Assembly: GCA_019914995.1 (NCBI GenBank)
Contig: CM034135.1
Location: forward strand, 2,544,501-2,608,500
DNA length: 64,000 bases
From: Acanthochlamys bracteata
Taxonomy: Eukaryota > Streptophyta > Magnoliopsida > Pandanales > Velloziaceae
Reading direction: 5' to 3'
In this document: one piece after another, positions 38,248 to 50,300 of the stretch
Position numbering within the stretch: the first letter of the stretch is position 1
Layout of the letters: each line of letters begins with the position of its first letter
Made by a program: the position numbers and the translations under genes
The notes under the pieces: generated by a model
What the model was told of the DNA's origin: nothing
Databases searched by the model: none
What the model saw: the letters and a program-made list of their open reading frames with translations, nothing else

Positions 38248-38427
38248 ATGGAGCCGCCGGTGAGAGGACAGATCAAGAGAAGGATTTTTAGCGAGGTTGG
38301 TTCTTTGATTTTCTCAAAAAAACAAGGAGATCATACTCATGCTCAGAAAGATGATCAGCAGAAGAAAGGCGGTGATGATAACAACACTAATTATCATGGC
38401 TCCTGCAAATCTGCGCAGCAGATTTGA
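38248..38427 (+). CDS. Small protein gene, 59 residues, function unknown
   Basis: Single-exon frame starting MEPPVRGQIKRRIFSEVGSL and ending SCKSAQQI before TGA at 38425-38427. The first half has a basic, amphipathic-looking segment (GQIKRRIFSEVGSLIFSKK). The second half is hydrophilic, rich in Asp, Gln, Lys and Asn, and probably disordered. There is no signal peptide or membrane segment. It is supported by a well-placed TATA box, inverted CCAAT box and a CT-rich leader, and by an A-rich start context (agagaATGG). I do not recognise a family. It may be a real short plant-specific gene or a leader ORF of an unspliced transcript. Confidence 0.5.
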   Translation: MEPPVRGQIKRRIFSEVGSLIFSKKQGDHTHAQKDDQQKKGGDDNNTNYHGSCKSAQQI

Positions 38428-41400
38428 TCGTTTATAATAAAGAGCTGCTTGGTCTCTGATGCATGTTTTACTTGGGTTTTTTAATTGCAAACATGCATCA
38501 AAAGTAGTCTTATTTCTTGTAATTAATGTCGCAGGAAGATCTCTGTTAATTATGTATTACTTCCATAATCTACAGAGCTCAACTGTTGTACTGTTTTATT
38601 ACTTTCTGGTTTTTAAGAGAATTATTAAATGGGTTCAACAGCTTGATAACTACCTTTAACTCTGGTAATTTCTACTTAGTCTTCTGAAACATTTCTTAGA
38701 GTAACTAATTCACCAAAATCATTATATACTAATCAATTTAACATAAAGTCACTAAAGATAATTTCATAGTATTATATATTAATTAGCAGTATCTATAGGG
38801 ATGGGGTTTTTTTGCTAGCTTGCTTGTAGCGTGAAGTACTGGCATGGATGTTGATGCACTACTGAGTTGCTTGCTTATGTTTCTTTGCTTGTAAAATAAA
38901 GAACAACACGTGGAGAAGAAATATTTGACTTGAAATGGCATATATGATGAAAGAGATAGATTACAAGAATATTCATGTACCTATGCAATTGCATTGCTAA
39001 GAGGTTGCTTTCGTTAACTTTACCTAAAAAAATCAGATCCTGAAAATTATCTAGTTCCCAGCTTCGTTGGTATGCTTATTTTATATTGCTTCTGATTATT
39101 TTTGAAACATTGCTTTTTGAATATTTGGTAAGTTTCTTATTTATGCTTTTTAGGAGAAGAACTTATATATTTTAGGGTGATTTTGAGAGTAGGTATAGGA
39201 TGTTTTCAAAAATTAATTGTATTTTTTTTAATTCAAATGACAAAATCTGTTCACTATTTTTTTCTCAAAAATTCATAACACTGTTTTTTATATTTTCCTA
39301 CCAAATTAAGTTAAAAATTAATATATATTATATAATAATTTTGAATTATGAACATTTATGTAAAATGGAAGTTCTAGTATTTAGTACAAGTAGTGAAAAA
39401 GGAACTAAATATTACAATTTAAAAATATTTTATTATAATTCTCAATTGTGTTATTTTTAAGCATATTATAACTTCTTTAGCAGCTTATAATAACGACTTT
39501 TAACAATATCTATTGACAAGAGATTTTGATAAACTTCAGAATTACCAAACGAGCCCTAATTAGCGAAATGTTTTGGGAACCATATAATATACCTCATAAT
39601 TCATTCCATTTTTTAAAGCCTAAAAAATAAATAATTTTGACATCAGAAATAATTTCTTCTTCTTCTAAGGTAGAGTAGAAGAATGGGACTTACTTCTAAC
39701 CATTAAAAAGAATATTTTATTTTTTTGTCAAACGATAATGAAACAATCATACAAATTTATTGAAAGTTAAATTCATATTTTTTTAAAAGAGCTAATGTGT
39801 TGAGTTTTATTGCAGATGTATTTCAAATATATGTAACGAGTTTCGTGAAATTAATAAACGAGAGATAAAATTTGTTAAGAAATGATTTGAAAATAGATTT
39901 TAAATTTTGTATTTCAATAATCTTTTGAAGTCCACGGAGATATCTTCTATATGATAGATTTCATGGAGATATCTTTTACATGTTAGGTATGGCATTGAAT
40001 GGATACGCTGCATTCATAAGCATGACCTCAGAGTCCATTAGATCTCGTACGTCGCTTGACTTGCGTCATCTATTTACTGGTGCAAGCTGTTTTCTCTAAT
40101 TCTTAAAAAAAAGTAAGAAAAAAAACTACATTTATTACAGAGATCTTTGAAATAAGTTGGAGATATCCTAGTTTTCCGGTATCCATGAAAGAAGATCATG
40201 TTTTTTATTATCATTTTGTTAAGAGCAACTTCAATTACTTTAGAAAGCAATGTTTTCGGTTTAGATTATTATTGTGGAAGGTGGTCCCCTTTCTGGCTTT
40301 CTTTTTGCCCATGTTTGTCACACTTTTCATATGTTAGTCAGTGGGTTAATGCACCTGGACATTTTCTCTTCGTTTGACATTTAACAATGACAATAAAATA
40401 GTACTGATAGATCTATCAGAAATAGTGCAATAAAGATTTAAAGAGAGAGAGAGAGAGAGGGGGAGTAAAAGAGAGCGTTTAAAAATATTTATAAAATAAT
40501 TTTTTTAAATAAAAAATTTATTTTTTATATTTTTTAAATTTTTAAATAAATTATATAAAATATTATAAAAAATTTATTAAAAATTTTAAAATAAAATTTT
40601 TTTTTGAAATAGAATGAAATGAAATGTCAAACGAGCTCTAAGAATTTAGTTAAGAGACTATTTCGAAGATGCAGAATTGAATTCTTAATTAAAATACGTA
40701 ATTAATTATTTAAAATTAATTTCTTTATATATAAACATATATTTATTATATTATTGAGCTAATGTGAACGTTATTTATGAAGTTTATAATTTAATAATAG
40801 AAGCATAAAAATAAATTATATATCTTATATATAATTTTTATTATATTTAAGTTAGAAAAACAAATTTATTTTAAAAAAGATTTTGTCAGTTTTTTTACTA
40901 AAAGTACTTTATATTAAATAATCTCAAACGATCTTTAAAGGTATGATTGGATATATGATTAAGAAATAAGAGTAAAAAAATACATTGAAAAAATAATAAG
41001 ATGACGGATAGAAAAAGATAACTATTTAACTTTACAATATTTGGATATATAGTAAGAGTAACAAACAAATTATGTTTGAATAGATAGATAAATTAACGAA
41101 TAACGGAAATAAATTTTTTATAAAAGACTAAAGTATTTTTTTTCAGTTATATTAATATAACTTTTTTTAATATAACTTTAAATTAATTTGATTAATATAA
41201 TTTAAATTAATATAACTTTTAGATTAATTTTATATATTAATTTTAATTTATTAATATTTGATATAATTAACAAAATTAAATAAGATTTAAATTAAAAAAA
41301 TTTGATCATACAGTTTTATTTTTTTCTACCAACTAAAATCAATTAAAATTAATAAATATAAAAATTATAAATTATTATAATAAAAAATAATTTAAAATAA

Positions 41401-43423
41401 ATATTTAATTAAAAATAAATAATTCAAAAATTAAAAGATAAAAAAACAAAAAAAAAATAAATTTGATTTTCGCTTTGTCACCGTATGTACCCACCAATTC
41501 GGTGGATACATATTTTATCATAATTTTACTATAATTTCATCATCACCATTCTTTTTCTTCTGTTAATTAAACAAAAATAAATATAGTTAACATGATAAAA
41601 TGCTTCGCCATTACCATCAATAATCACAATCCAAACAATGCCTAAGTTTGTAAAGACAACCGTAAAGTGAAGATGCAGAAAAAGAAAAAGTGTTGAGCAC
41701 CGGGAAGCCAAAATAAGGAGTGTTTCTTTCGTCGACTGACTTAATCTCCAATGTTTCATTTTTTTCCCCTCAAGGGAAGAAGAAGTAAAAGAAGAAAAAA
41801 CTTATCGCTTGGCAAGGTTAAGAGGCTGCTTTAAATACCCCAACCCTAATTTCTAGCGTCAAAATTAGAGTTTTTGGGAGTTAACATGTTTCATTTACGC
41901 CGGACTCTAGGTTTTCAATACTGTACCACGAAGTCATAGTCGAACTCTAGTTCCACGTCTTTCAACTTCTCATTTTCCTCTCGCCGAGCACTTCGAGACG
42001 TCGATGGAGTTAATAGAAAAAGAAGCAATACGATGAAGAACAACTTCAGCTTCGCTAAATTATTAAGTCAAATTGATTTCAGCTTGCAATTGAATTTGAA
42101 TTGAGGTTCCGGGGGATTCGGAAATTTCAGAAAGCGCGTGTGGGAAGAAGAACGCATATGGAGAAGCTAGTTGGATTTTGGAAGCAATTGCTTGCCGGCG
42201 GCGGGAAAGTTAAAGCAGGAAGAAAGAAAAAAGAAAAGAAAGAAGAAGGAAGAAGGAAGAAGGGTTTTACGGTTGTTTTTAAGATGGTAATAACTAGATT
42301 TCGAAAGAAAAGAAGAAAAGTCTAGAAGATTTGCAGAATTAGCAGATAAATATTATTATTACTACTTTCAAATCCTTGACTTAATTAATGTGGTATAGAT
42401 TATTAGATCTTTTATTGTATTATTTTGAAATAGGGTTAATATGACTAAATAGTTTATTTTTGGAGTTATATTGCAACCAAGCTAATTTAATTTGGATATT
42501 AGCAAGGGATTTTATTTTATTTTAGCAACATTAGCGAGGGACGTAGGGGCGTGTTTCTACTTTTCTAAATACTAAATACAAATCATCACTTCTAATTTAT
42601 TTCTGTACACACATTCGAATAAAATTGAACTTACTTTTAAAAATATCAATATAAAAATTAAATTTATTTTAATTTATTTTTTAAAGAGCTGATTTTCATA
42701 AAGTTCGGCTTCGAAAAACTTACCTTCATTTATTTAAAACATGTCCTAAATCAAATAGCATGAAACTTTAAAAGGTCATAGAAACACGTAACTCCACCAG
42801 TTCAACTATAAAGACAATGAGGTTGACGTATAACCAAATTATACCCACGCTCTAAACGAACGTTTGCGAGTGCTTATCATAAAAATTATAACGAATAAAA
42901 ATTAGAAGATTTTTCAAAAAACGAACTTGATTTTTTTACTTAAGAAATTTATATACAAACTGTATGATATACAAAATTTTTGCAGTTTTAAATTTTTAAA
43001 AAAATTTATAAAATATTGTAGAAAATTTATTAAAAGATGTGATGTGCCTTTTTGAAATGAAAACTTGATAAACTAAGTCGAAAGTCCCCTAAAGCAGAAA
43101 GATCCTACATAATACCTTCATATAAAACATAACAGTAGATATACTTTTAGTATATACCTTTACTGGTAAAAGCTGCAATAAAACTATCCTCTCCCATTTT
43201 AATACTTTTGCAGGTCACTCCTTTGCATTACGTTCTCATTCTTATGCTGTCGTCCACCCTGACTACAATTTACAGGGATCACTAACTCAGATTAACTTAT
43301 TCCTCTTATGTATATATGTTAGTCAATGTTCAGAACACTTGCAAGTCATCCTTTTTGTGTACAGGGAAGGGTGATAAAGACAATATACTGTATGTTGGTG
43401 CCCTCTTAAGATGATGCTTTAAT
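38428..43423. other. 5-kb AT-rich gene-free region
   Basis: Mostly A/T tracts, with a GA microsatellite at about 40442-40459, AT-rich MITE-like blocks (about 40465-40640 and 42865-43075) and one Tourist-like MITE (42547-42746). At 41800-42330 the base composition becomes more even and a purine-rich 74-codon frame (42101-42325) appears, Lys/Arg-rich and without a recognisable domain, so I do not call it a gene. Confidence 0.5.
42547..42746. mobile_element. Tourist-like MITE (PIF/Harbinger type), copy B
   Basis: 200 bp with left end GGGCGTGTTT and right end (reverse complement) GGACATGTTT, flanked by TAG (42544-42546) and TAA (42747-42749). It shares its termini with copies A and C but is more diverged. 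Confidence 0.5.
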
Positions 43424-46195
43424 TCATGTCCCCTGGATTTGAATAGATGGCTTGGCCAAACTAGCTTCAAGTTCATTTAGTTCATCCATATCAAGCACAT
43501 CATCTTTGCCATCATTGAAACTTTCATTAGCATCCTTAAAACCATTGCTTGAGGAACTTGGTCCCTCTGATGCGGATCTTCTTGACCTAAAAATAAATTT
43601 AGCAGATGAGATCATCCATAAGATAAAAGCCAAGCACAGATCATTATCTGAAAATCAAAAAAACCTTTTAAAGGAGACAAAATGCCATTTGATATTGAGT
43701 AAGGAATATTTGTGAGTGCTTTCTGAAAAAATATTTTTCTATAATCATAGATATTTTGATTTTTTTTAAAAATGAGCTATACTTTTTTTTTACCTCAAAT
43801 AATAATAAAATAAGTAATAATAAAATTTTATTATGTAGAATTTTTCTATACTTTTTTTAATTATTTAAACTAAATTTTCAAAAAATTATAGTATATTGTA
43901 AAATATTTATTAAAAATATAAATAAAAAGTTAGAATGAAAATGAGTTTAAAAGTAATCCTAAATACTATATAGTTAATTTTGGCAATGCAATGAGATACT
44001 CAACAACCTATATTATGATCCTTCACGGCTTCACCCATATCCTAGGTTAGTCTAATTAACATCAAGACCTATTAATATCCACAAATTAAGAGATCTCAAA
44101 CAAAAGACATGACATGATATTCTCTCAGGTTTGTCAAGTTTGAGTTTCGTATTTATTCCTCACGACTGACACTAGTAATAATTCTAACCAAACAAATAAA
44201 ATTAGAAAATAAGAAATAACAGCTTCATTTTATCTTCAAGAACATCATTGATCATGTTCTTCATTGATAATCCTCATATTCCTCAAGATCATCAATAAAC
44301 AAAACACTATATCTGATATAAAGATGTCACGTTCACGACAAAAGAGTTTATAAGTTCAAGATACTACCAAGAGAGGAGACTAGTCAGAATGCCTAAGAGC
44401 ATAAAAGATAGATTACCGCATCCTATCATTTTTTGCCCTCTCCATTGTCATTTCAATAAAACGGGCTTCACTTTCTTCCATTGCACAAATAGCTTTTGAG
44501 TCAACGAAATTGTAATGCTAACTTTGGAAAGCTATAGAAATTAGAATGGCTTACAGATCAATACAATGGTTTGCATTTCTTACATTATCAAGGAAACATT
44601 ATTAATTATAAGAATATGCAGTTAAATGAGGTGGAGAAGAGATATAGGAAAGTGACACTGGTTGCCTAAAGAGTAAGTATTCATGTAGAGAAGAATATAG
44701 AGGATAATATGTATCACCTCATTTCCTATCTTTTCTTCTATGATAATCTTCTTTAATTCTTCTTCTAATAATGGCTTCACTGAGATTTCAAAGCATATCT
44801 AGACAGAAGAGCATGTCTGCAGTGATAGTCCTTCCCTCCGTTAGAATATATCCAAAACCAATTATATCGTTCCTTCTTAAATGCCAAAGTACTTTCAAAC
44901 ATATAATAATTGCATTAACACAGTCAGAAAAAAATTTATGTCATGAAAATGCAAGATCACATATCACTCGTATCCAAAATGGTTTAGTCTTAGGATTGGA
45001 TTGAAAATGAAAAAAATAATCCTTCTATTCCTACATAATGTGCACTTTACCTATTTCTTCGATAAATGGTAAAGCACGGACCATTAGATAAAAATTTCAC
45101 AATTAAACTGATAATTATAGTCATATGATCATGTGATTAATATACCAACATTATCAACAACTAGTTATTAAGAGTGATGTCGAAACTATAGATGACCATT
45201 ACTATAACCATAAAACATCATAAATAATGAAGCATAGTAAAATGAAAACATTACAAAGTTCAACGAAGTAAAAAAAGAGAGATGTGACATTAAATCATGA
45301 AAACCTCAAACAAAACAAAGTAGAAAGTTAAGATAGATTGAGAAAGTAAGAAAAAATTTAAAGAAAAATTTAAGCCTAAATTATAGAATACTTTTAAACA
45401 GAAGTTCGCTTATAATTTCTACTTCTAAAATGCCACACTAGCTACAGCCAAATTCGCATAGATACTACACAGCCAAGATCTATCCATATAAAATGAAGAA
45501 GTATAAAGACGTATTATAGACATACATCATATAAGTACTTCATTAGTATCCACTATTCCAGTGTAGAATATGTAATACAATTTGTTTTTCGTCTAGAAAT
45601 GAAACAAGTTATAAATTTAAAAATATTAGATTAAGGAGTCAGGAAGAACATACTATATTAGTAGGTTTGTTCTAATTGTATACCTTCTTCTTTAACTCCA
45701 AAATATTATTTAGTGTCTCTTGATTTTATTTCGCCGTGGTTTCTAGATACCACATGTAGACTTTAGTTTAACAAATTTTTTTCATAAATTCTAGTGCTTC
45801 AAAATTGTGCTCTCTTACCATCGTTTTCCTGATCACACTTATCGTTAATAATCTTCTCATGCTTTCTCTGTACGTTCAAATCATCAAAAAGTTGACACTT
45901 GAAGCCTTTCACACACCACCAATGCTTGAAGAATTCACACAATATGGACTTAGGATGAAACACCTAAGTTATCACAACATATAATTCAATTCATATTTTC
46001 AAGCAACATCAATACAAGTAACATTCTTAATATTTCATAATCCAACAGGTAACGGTTGAGTGAATTAACTATACATAGCTAAATTTAACCGTGAAATGAG
46101 TAGTACAACGTTTATTCATACCAAGTGGAACGTTAGGCTGGCTAACATCAACGTTGAAGAGATCATAGAGCTCCTTTATGCGTGCCTTCTCCTCC
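43424..46195 (-). pseudogene. Decayed multi-exon gene, charged coiled-coil-like product
   Basis: Coding-like exons in order on the minus strand: about 46122-46195 (KARIKELYDLFNVDVSQPNV), about 45819-45900 (ending NVQRKHEKIINDKCDQEND), 45684 to about 45755 (ETTAK, stop, NQETLNNILELKKK), 44417-44517 (FVDSKAICAMEESEARFIEM...AKNDRMR) and 43424-43586 (SRRSASEGPSSSSNGFKDAN..., ending SIQIQGT). Phases agree across 45819/45755 and 44417/43586, which supports a real former gene. One in-frame TAA lies in the third exon, and no start exon is found upstream. It looks like a 5'-truncated duplicate of a gene I cannot name; the highly charged helical composition suggests coiled coil. An alternative is a live gene with a mis-set exon border. 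Confidence 0.45.
43715..43965. repeat. AT-rich MITE-like element inside the decayed gene
   Basis: A/T-run block with the words tattatgtagaatttttctata and tatttattaaaaatata, matching the family seen at 6578-6815. It lies in the intron between the last two exons of the decayed gene. Confidence 0.35.
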
Positions 46196-46272
46196 TTTTG
46201 CAATAACAAATAAGAAGATTTCATTAGCGTATCACTCCAAAACACATTTTTTCCTCCATCAAAGCATTTCAA

Positions 46273-47250
46273 AAAACAATTTAGTGTTATTAATACAAAA
46301 ATGATAACAACTTCATTATCTCCGACTGTAAAGCAGATCTTATAAAGCTAATTATCAAAATTTCTTACTCATATCAACTACTTATGAAATATTTTTCTCA
46401 TAGTATATTTAGGAATCAACAATCGAAAAGCCACAAATTTAGAAAAACCCAATAGAAGATGGGGAAAAAAATGAAAGAAAAATCTTTGTGCTTATTTTAG
46501 ATGGATCATATTTGGACTGCGTCGATTATTGTAAACTCTGTATATACTTTTGGACAGTTTTTGTTCTTGAGACCGAAAGTTTTGTCCTGAACAATCTTCT
46601 AATTCTTCGCAAGTCCACCTTCAATTATTGCTTCCATATCATCTTCTCTTTTTTTGTCTCAAGTAATATATTTCAATATCATATTAATTCAAACATTAAT
46701 AAAGTATGTATATTAGAGTCACTTTGTCAGGTTTTATGATCCAAATAAAAGATTTTAAAATGAAGGAATTCTTCAAATCCTTGATTTAAAAATTATGTAT
46801 GTGAAAAATCTCATGAATTTCGAAGTTTTTTATATCAACAAGCTTTAACTTACAGATTATTGTTATGCATATATAGTAATATATATCTTTATTATCCGAA
46901 CAAGCAGCATCTTCCTTTTAAATCACAAATCATATTAAATTTATTTATTCATATACAACTTGCTAACAACCATACACTTAAAATTCCATTAAAAAGTTCT
47001 TTCCAATTTTTCTTCAACTTAATCAAAAGCAGATCAAATCCAATCCAACCTGATCCAATCAGGTTTCAGCTAACGTATCAGACCCATTCCATTTCTATCC
47101 TAGATTTTGACTCGACCCGGTTAAATCAGGTTAGCGTGAATTAGACTCGAGTTAGTTCCAGATGAAACTCGATCCATTCATTAATTTTTATCGACAGCGA
47201 CGCGTAAATAAAAAGAAAGAAAGAAAGACAAAATCCATCCGCAAGTCAAG
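46273..47250. other. AT-rich spacer before the NOT4-type gene
   Basis: No gene supported. A segment at about 47035-47150 is rich in gatcc/cccgg/caggtt words similar to the subterminal parts of the hAT-like elements and may be a fragment of such a repeat. A GAAA-type simple tract at about 47210-47228 precedes the likely leader of the next gene. Confidence 0.4.
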
Positions 47251-47379
47251 AGAAGAAAGGGTTTGGTTCGTTAGTTTCGCTGTTTCTCGTTCCCTGGTTT
47301 TCTAGTTCCCCCTACCGGCTCTCTCGATTCTCATCTTCGTTTCTTGCTTCTGGCTTTACGATTTCACCAATCGAAACAA

Positions 47380-50300
47380 TGTAAGCCATCGATCTGCTGG
47401 TATTTATGTAATCTATTGTTCGATCGTTGTTGCAAAAATCGATCGATTTGGTATCCGGGCCGATGTGTTTGTGGAATTGTTTGAAGGAAAAATTGGATTT
47501 TTTTTTGGTTTGAATAACTGGTGAGAAGGGATTTTGTTTTGTTCTTGGATCATCGGGGTTTATACTTTGGGGTTGTCTATGGATCTGGATTTTGGCTAGA
47601 TCTTTACGTTTCTCTGTTGGGAAGCTACCTTAGGAATGGGTATTTGGTTTGAGGTTATGGTGGTTTCGATCAGATTGACATAAAGTATGTTTTTTTTTCC
47701 TTTAAGTGTTGAGATTGAGATAGAGTTTGACAATTTTAAATGGATAAGGGTTGATTTGCTGTGAATAATTGAGATTTATTCTGGGTATTACATGGATTGA
47801 AAGAAATGTTTGTAAGTTTCGGTGTTTATTCGATTGATATGTTTAACCTTCATGCAAAAAAAGGCTGAGTCTTTTCTTTTTGATTATTATTTAATTGAAG
47901 GACGACAATGAGTGACGATGGAGAAAGGACTTGCCCCCTCTGTGCAGAGGAGATGGACCTCACTGATCAGCAGTTGAAGCCTTGCAAGTGTGGATATGAG
48001 GTGAAGGACTCAAACTTGCTGTTGCTCTCAGTTGTTTGTCTCAGTTCATACTTGAATTTGAATTATGATTTATCGCTTGCACTTGATCCATTCTGTTGTA
48101 TGCATATTTCTCAATCTTAAACTCTAGAAGTATCTAATTTGCTGAATGGCCATTGGCAGATATGTGTGTGGTGTTGGCATCACATAATTGAGATGGCTCA
48201 GAAAGAAGATACAGAGGGTAGGTGTCCTGCCTGCCGTACGCCTTATGATAAAGAAAGAATTGTAGGAACAGGTTCTCACTGTGAAAGGTATACGTTAGGC
48301 TTTTTCATTATATTCCTCTTCTTAGCTTTTTTGGTGCTTAGGTTGGCCTTTTATTTTTTGTGTGGGTAGGATGGTGGCAGAGTTAAGTGCTGAGAAAAAG
48401 CAGAAGTCTCAAAAGGCAAAATCAAAATCATTGGTTGAAGCTAGGAAGCATCTCAGTGGTGTCCGAGTCATTCAAAGGAACCTTGTCTACATCATTGGGC
48501 TGCCGTCCAATTTATGTGATGAGAATGTAGGCATCTTAGATACTGCCATTTTAGTTGGTTGCACCCTTTGTGATATGAATGCCCTAATACTCCAAAACAA
48601 ATATAGCCTGTTGTTGACAGTTGGTTTCACCCTTTCTTACTGACAGTTGCTTGAGCGGAAGGAATTATTTGGTCAATATGGGCGGGTTCTAAAGGTGTCG
48701 ATATCACGGCCAGCAACTGGGACAACTGCACAGCAAGCATCTAACAGTAACACTTTTAGTGTGTAAGTTGTCTTACATCAGCATTATCTTATGTCTGAGT
48801 TTCCTTTGCTTTCTCTTCCATTTCGAGTGATATGGTATGCTCTGGATACTTCTTTAAATTGGTATTCTACTTGCTTATCTAATTGGGAAAGAAAAAAATG
48901 CACTTGTTATTTGCTCTGCAGACTGGACTTCGTTTCTCGAGGGACAGCTTTCTTAACCATATTGCCATTATGTTTGTAGTAGGGCATGTTGATATTTGTG
49001 AATATGCTATAGAAGTTGTGTGCATGTACTTTTGGAACTACTGATGGTAGTTCTGAAGTATAAATGTAACTATGCAGTATGCTATGTTGAGAAACGTCCC
49101 AGAAGGTCAGCAGCTGCATATGGCTGGACAATAGGTTGCAACTTGTATTGTCAAATATGGGACTTTGTAGAAGGGGATACCCACTTTTGTGGATGATTAG
49201 ATACTTATGTTGCTTTAGATTCTAGTAATATGATCAATCTAAAATCACTTCCATATTTGGGGACGATGTTTATCAGCATCACTAGGATAGTTCACTTAGA
49301 TGCTATTAGGCCTTAGTTTTTTGTACTTTAAGCAATCTAAAGGCCACACTTTGGTAATATGAGGTGTTTTCTTCCGTATTATTTTTTTTTTCTTAACTTG
49401 TTTTTTACAGCGCAACAATGTGCATTGCTATACATATATTTCTGAATGACAATTTTTGCCTGGTGTACACTGCTATGCATATATTTTTTGATGTACCATT
49501 TATTCTTTATTATCACCCTGCTTTATTCCGAAAGTTGCTTTACCACGCTTAGTGATTAGTCATTAATATGTTATGCCCCGGATGCACCCGCACCCGTTGG
49601 GCACCTTTGAGATTTGACTATTGGTGCATCCTTGCATACTAAATTTCATTGTCCGTCTCATGTAATGACATTTCTGGATTTTATTTTTGTCCAGATACAT
49701 AACTTACGGTAAAGAGGAGGAAGCTGTCAGGTGTATTCAAGCTGTACACAATTATGTGCTGGACGGAAAACCTTTAAGGTAGTGTTGCATATTCTATTTC
49801 TTGATGTCTTGCATTATCTATTGTTATTTGACACCTCAAATTTTAACTGGCAGGGCATGCTTTGGGACCACAAAGTACTGCCACGCTTGGTTGAGAAATA
49901 TGGTATGATGCTCTTTTTTGCTCTCTAAGCGATCTTACTATCTTTTTTGGAGATTCATGTTAGCCATAGCTTACACTGTGACTTTGTTGGTTCAGAATTG
50001 CAGCAATCCTGATTGCATGTATCTGCATGACATTGGTACCCATGAGGATAGTTTCACTAAAGATGAGATCATTTCGGCTTACACAAGGTATTCTTAAAAT
50101 TTTGTTAGTTCATTAAACTTTCATCTCTATGTGTATGTAATGATCAATTGTGCTTATGCTAACTAAATGTAAGAAACTGTATTCAGCAATTTCTAGATTT
50201 CAGTAGAGTGGTTTATCCTTTACGTTATTTGAGGAAGTTTCTTTTCTTCTACTTCTTTTTCCATGGTTGCTGCAACATATTCTTCCAGGATTTTATACTT

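Noticed and set aside
42101-42325. 74-codon Lys/Arg-rich frame as a small basic protein
   Set aside because: The sequence is a purine-rich low-complexity tract (gaaagaagaagg...), which yields Lys/Arg/Glu codons by chance; no promoter or homology seen.
49576-49631. Hairpin (ggatgcacc ... ggtgcatcc) in a NOT4 intron as an RNA gene or terminator
   Set aside because: Only nine base pairs with a loop of about 35 bases; no supporting family signal, likely a repeat scar.
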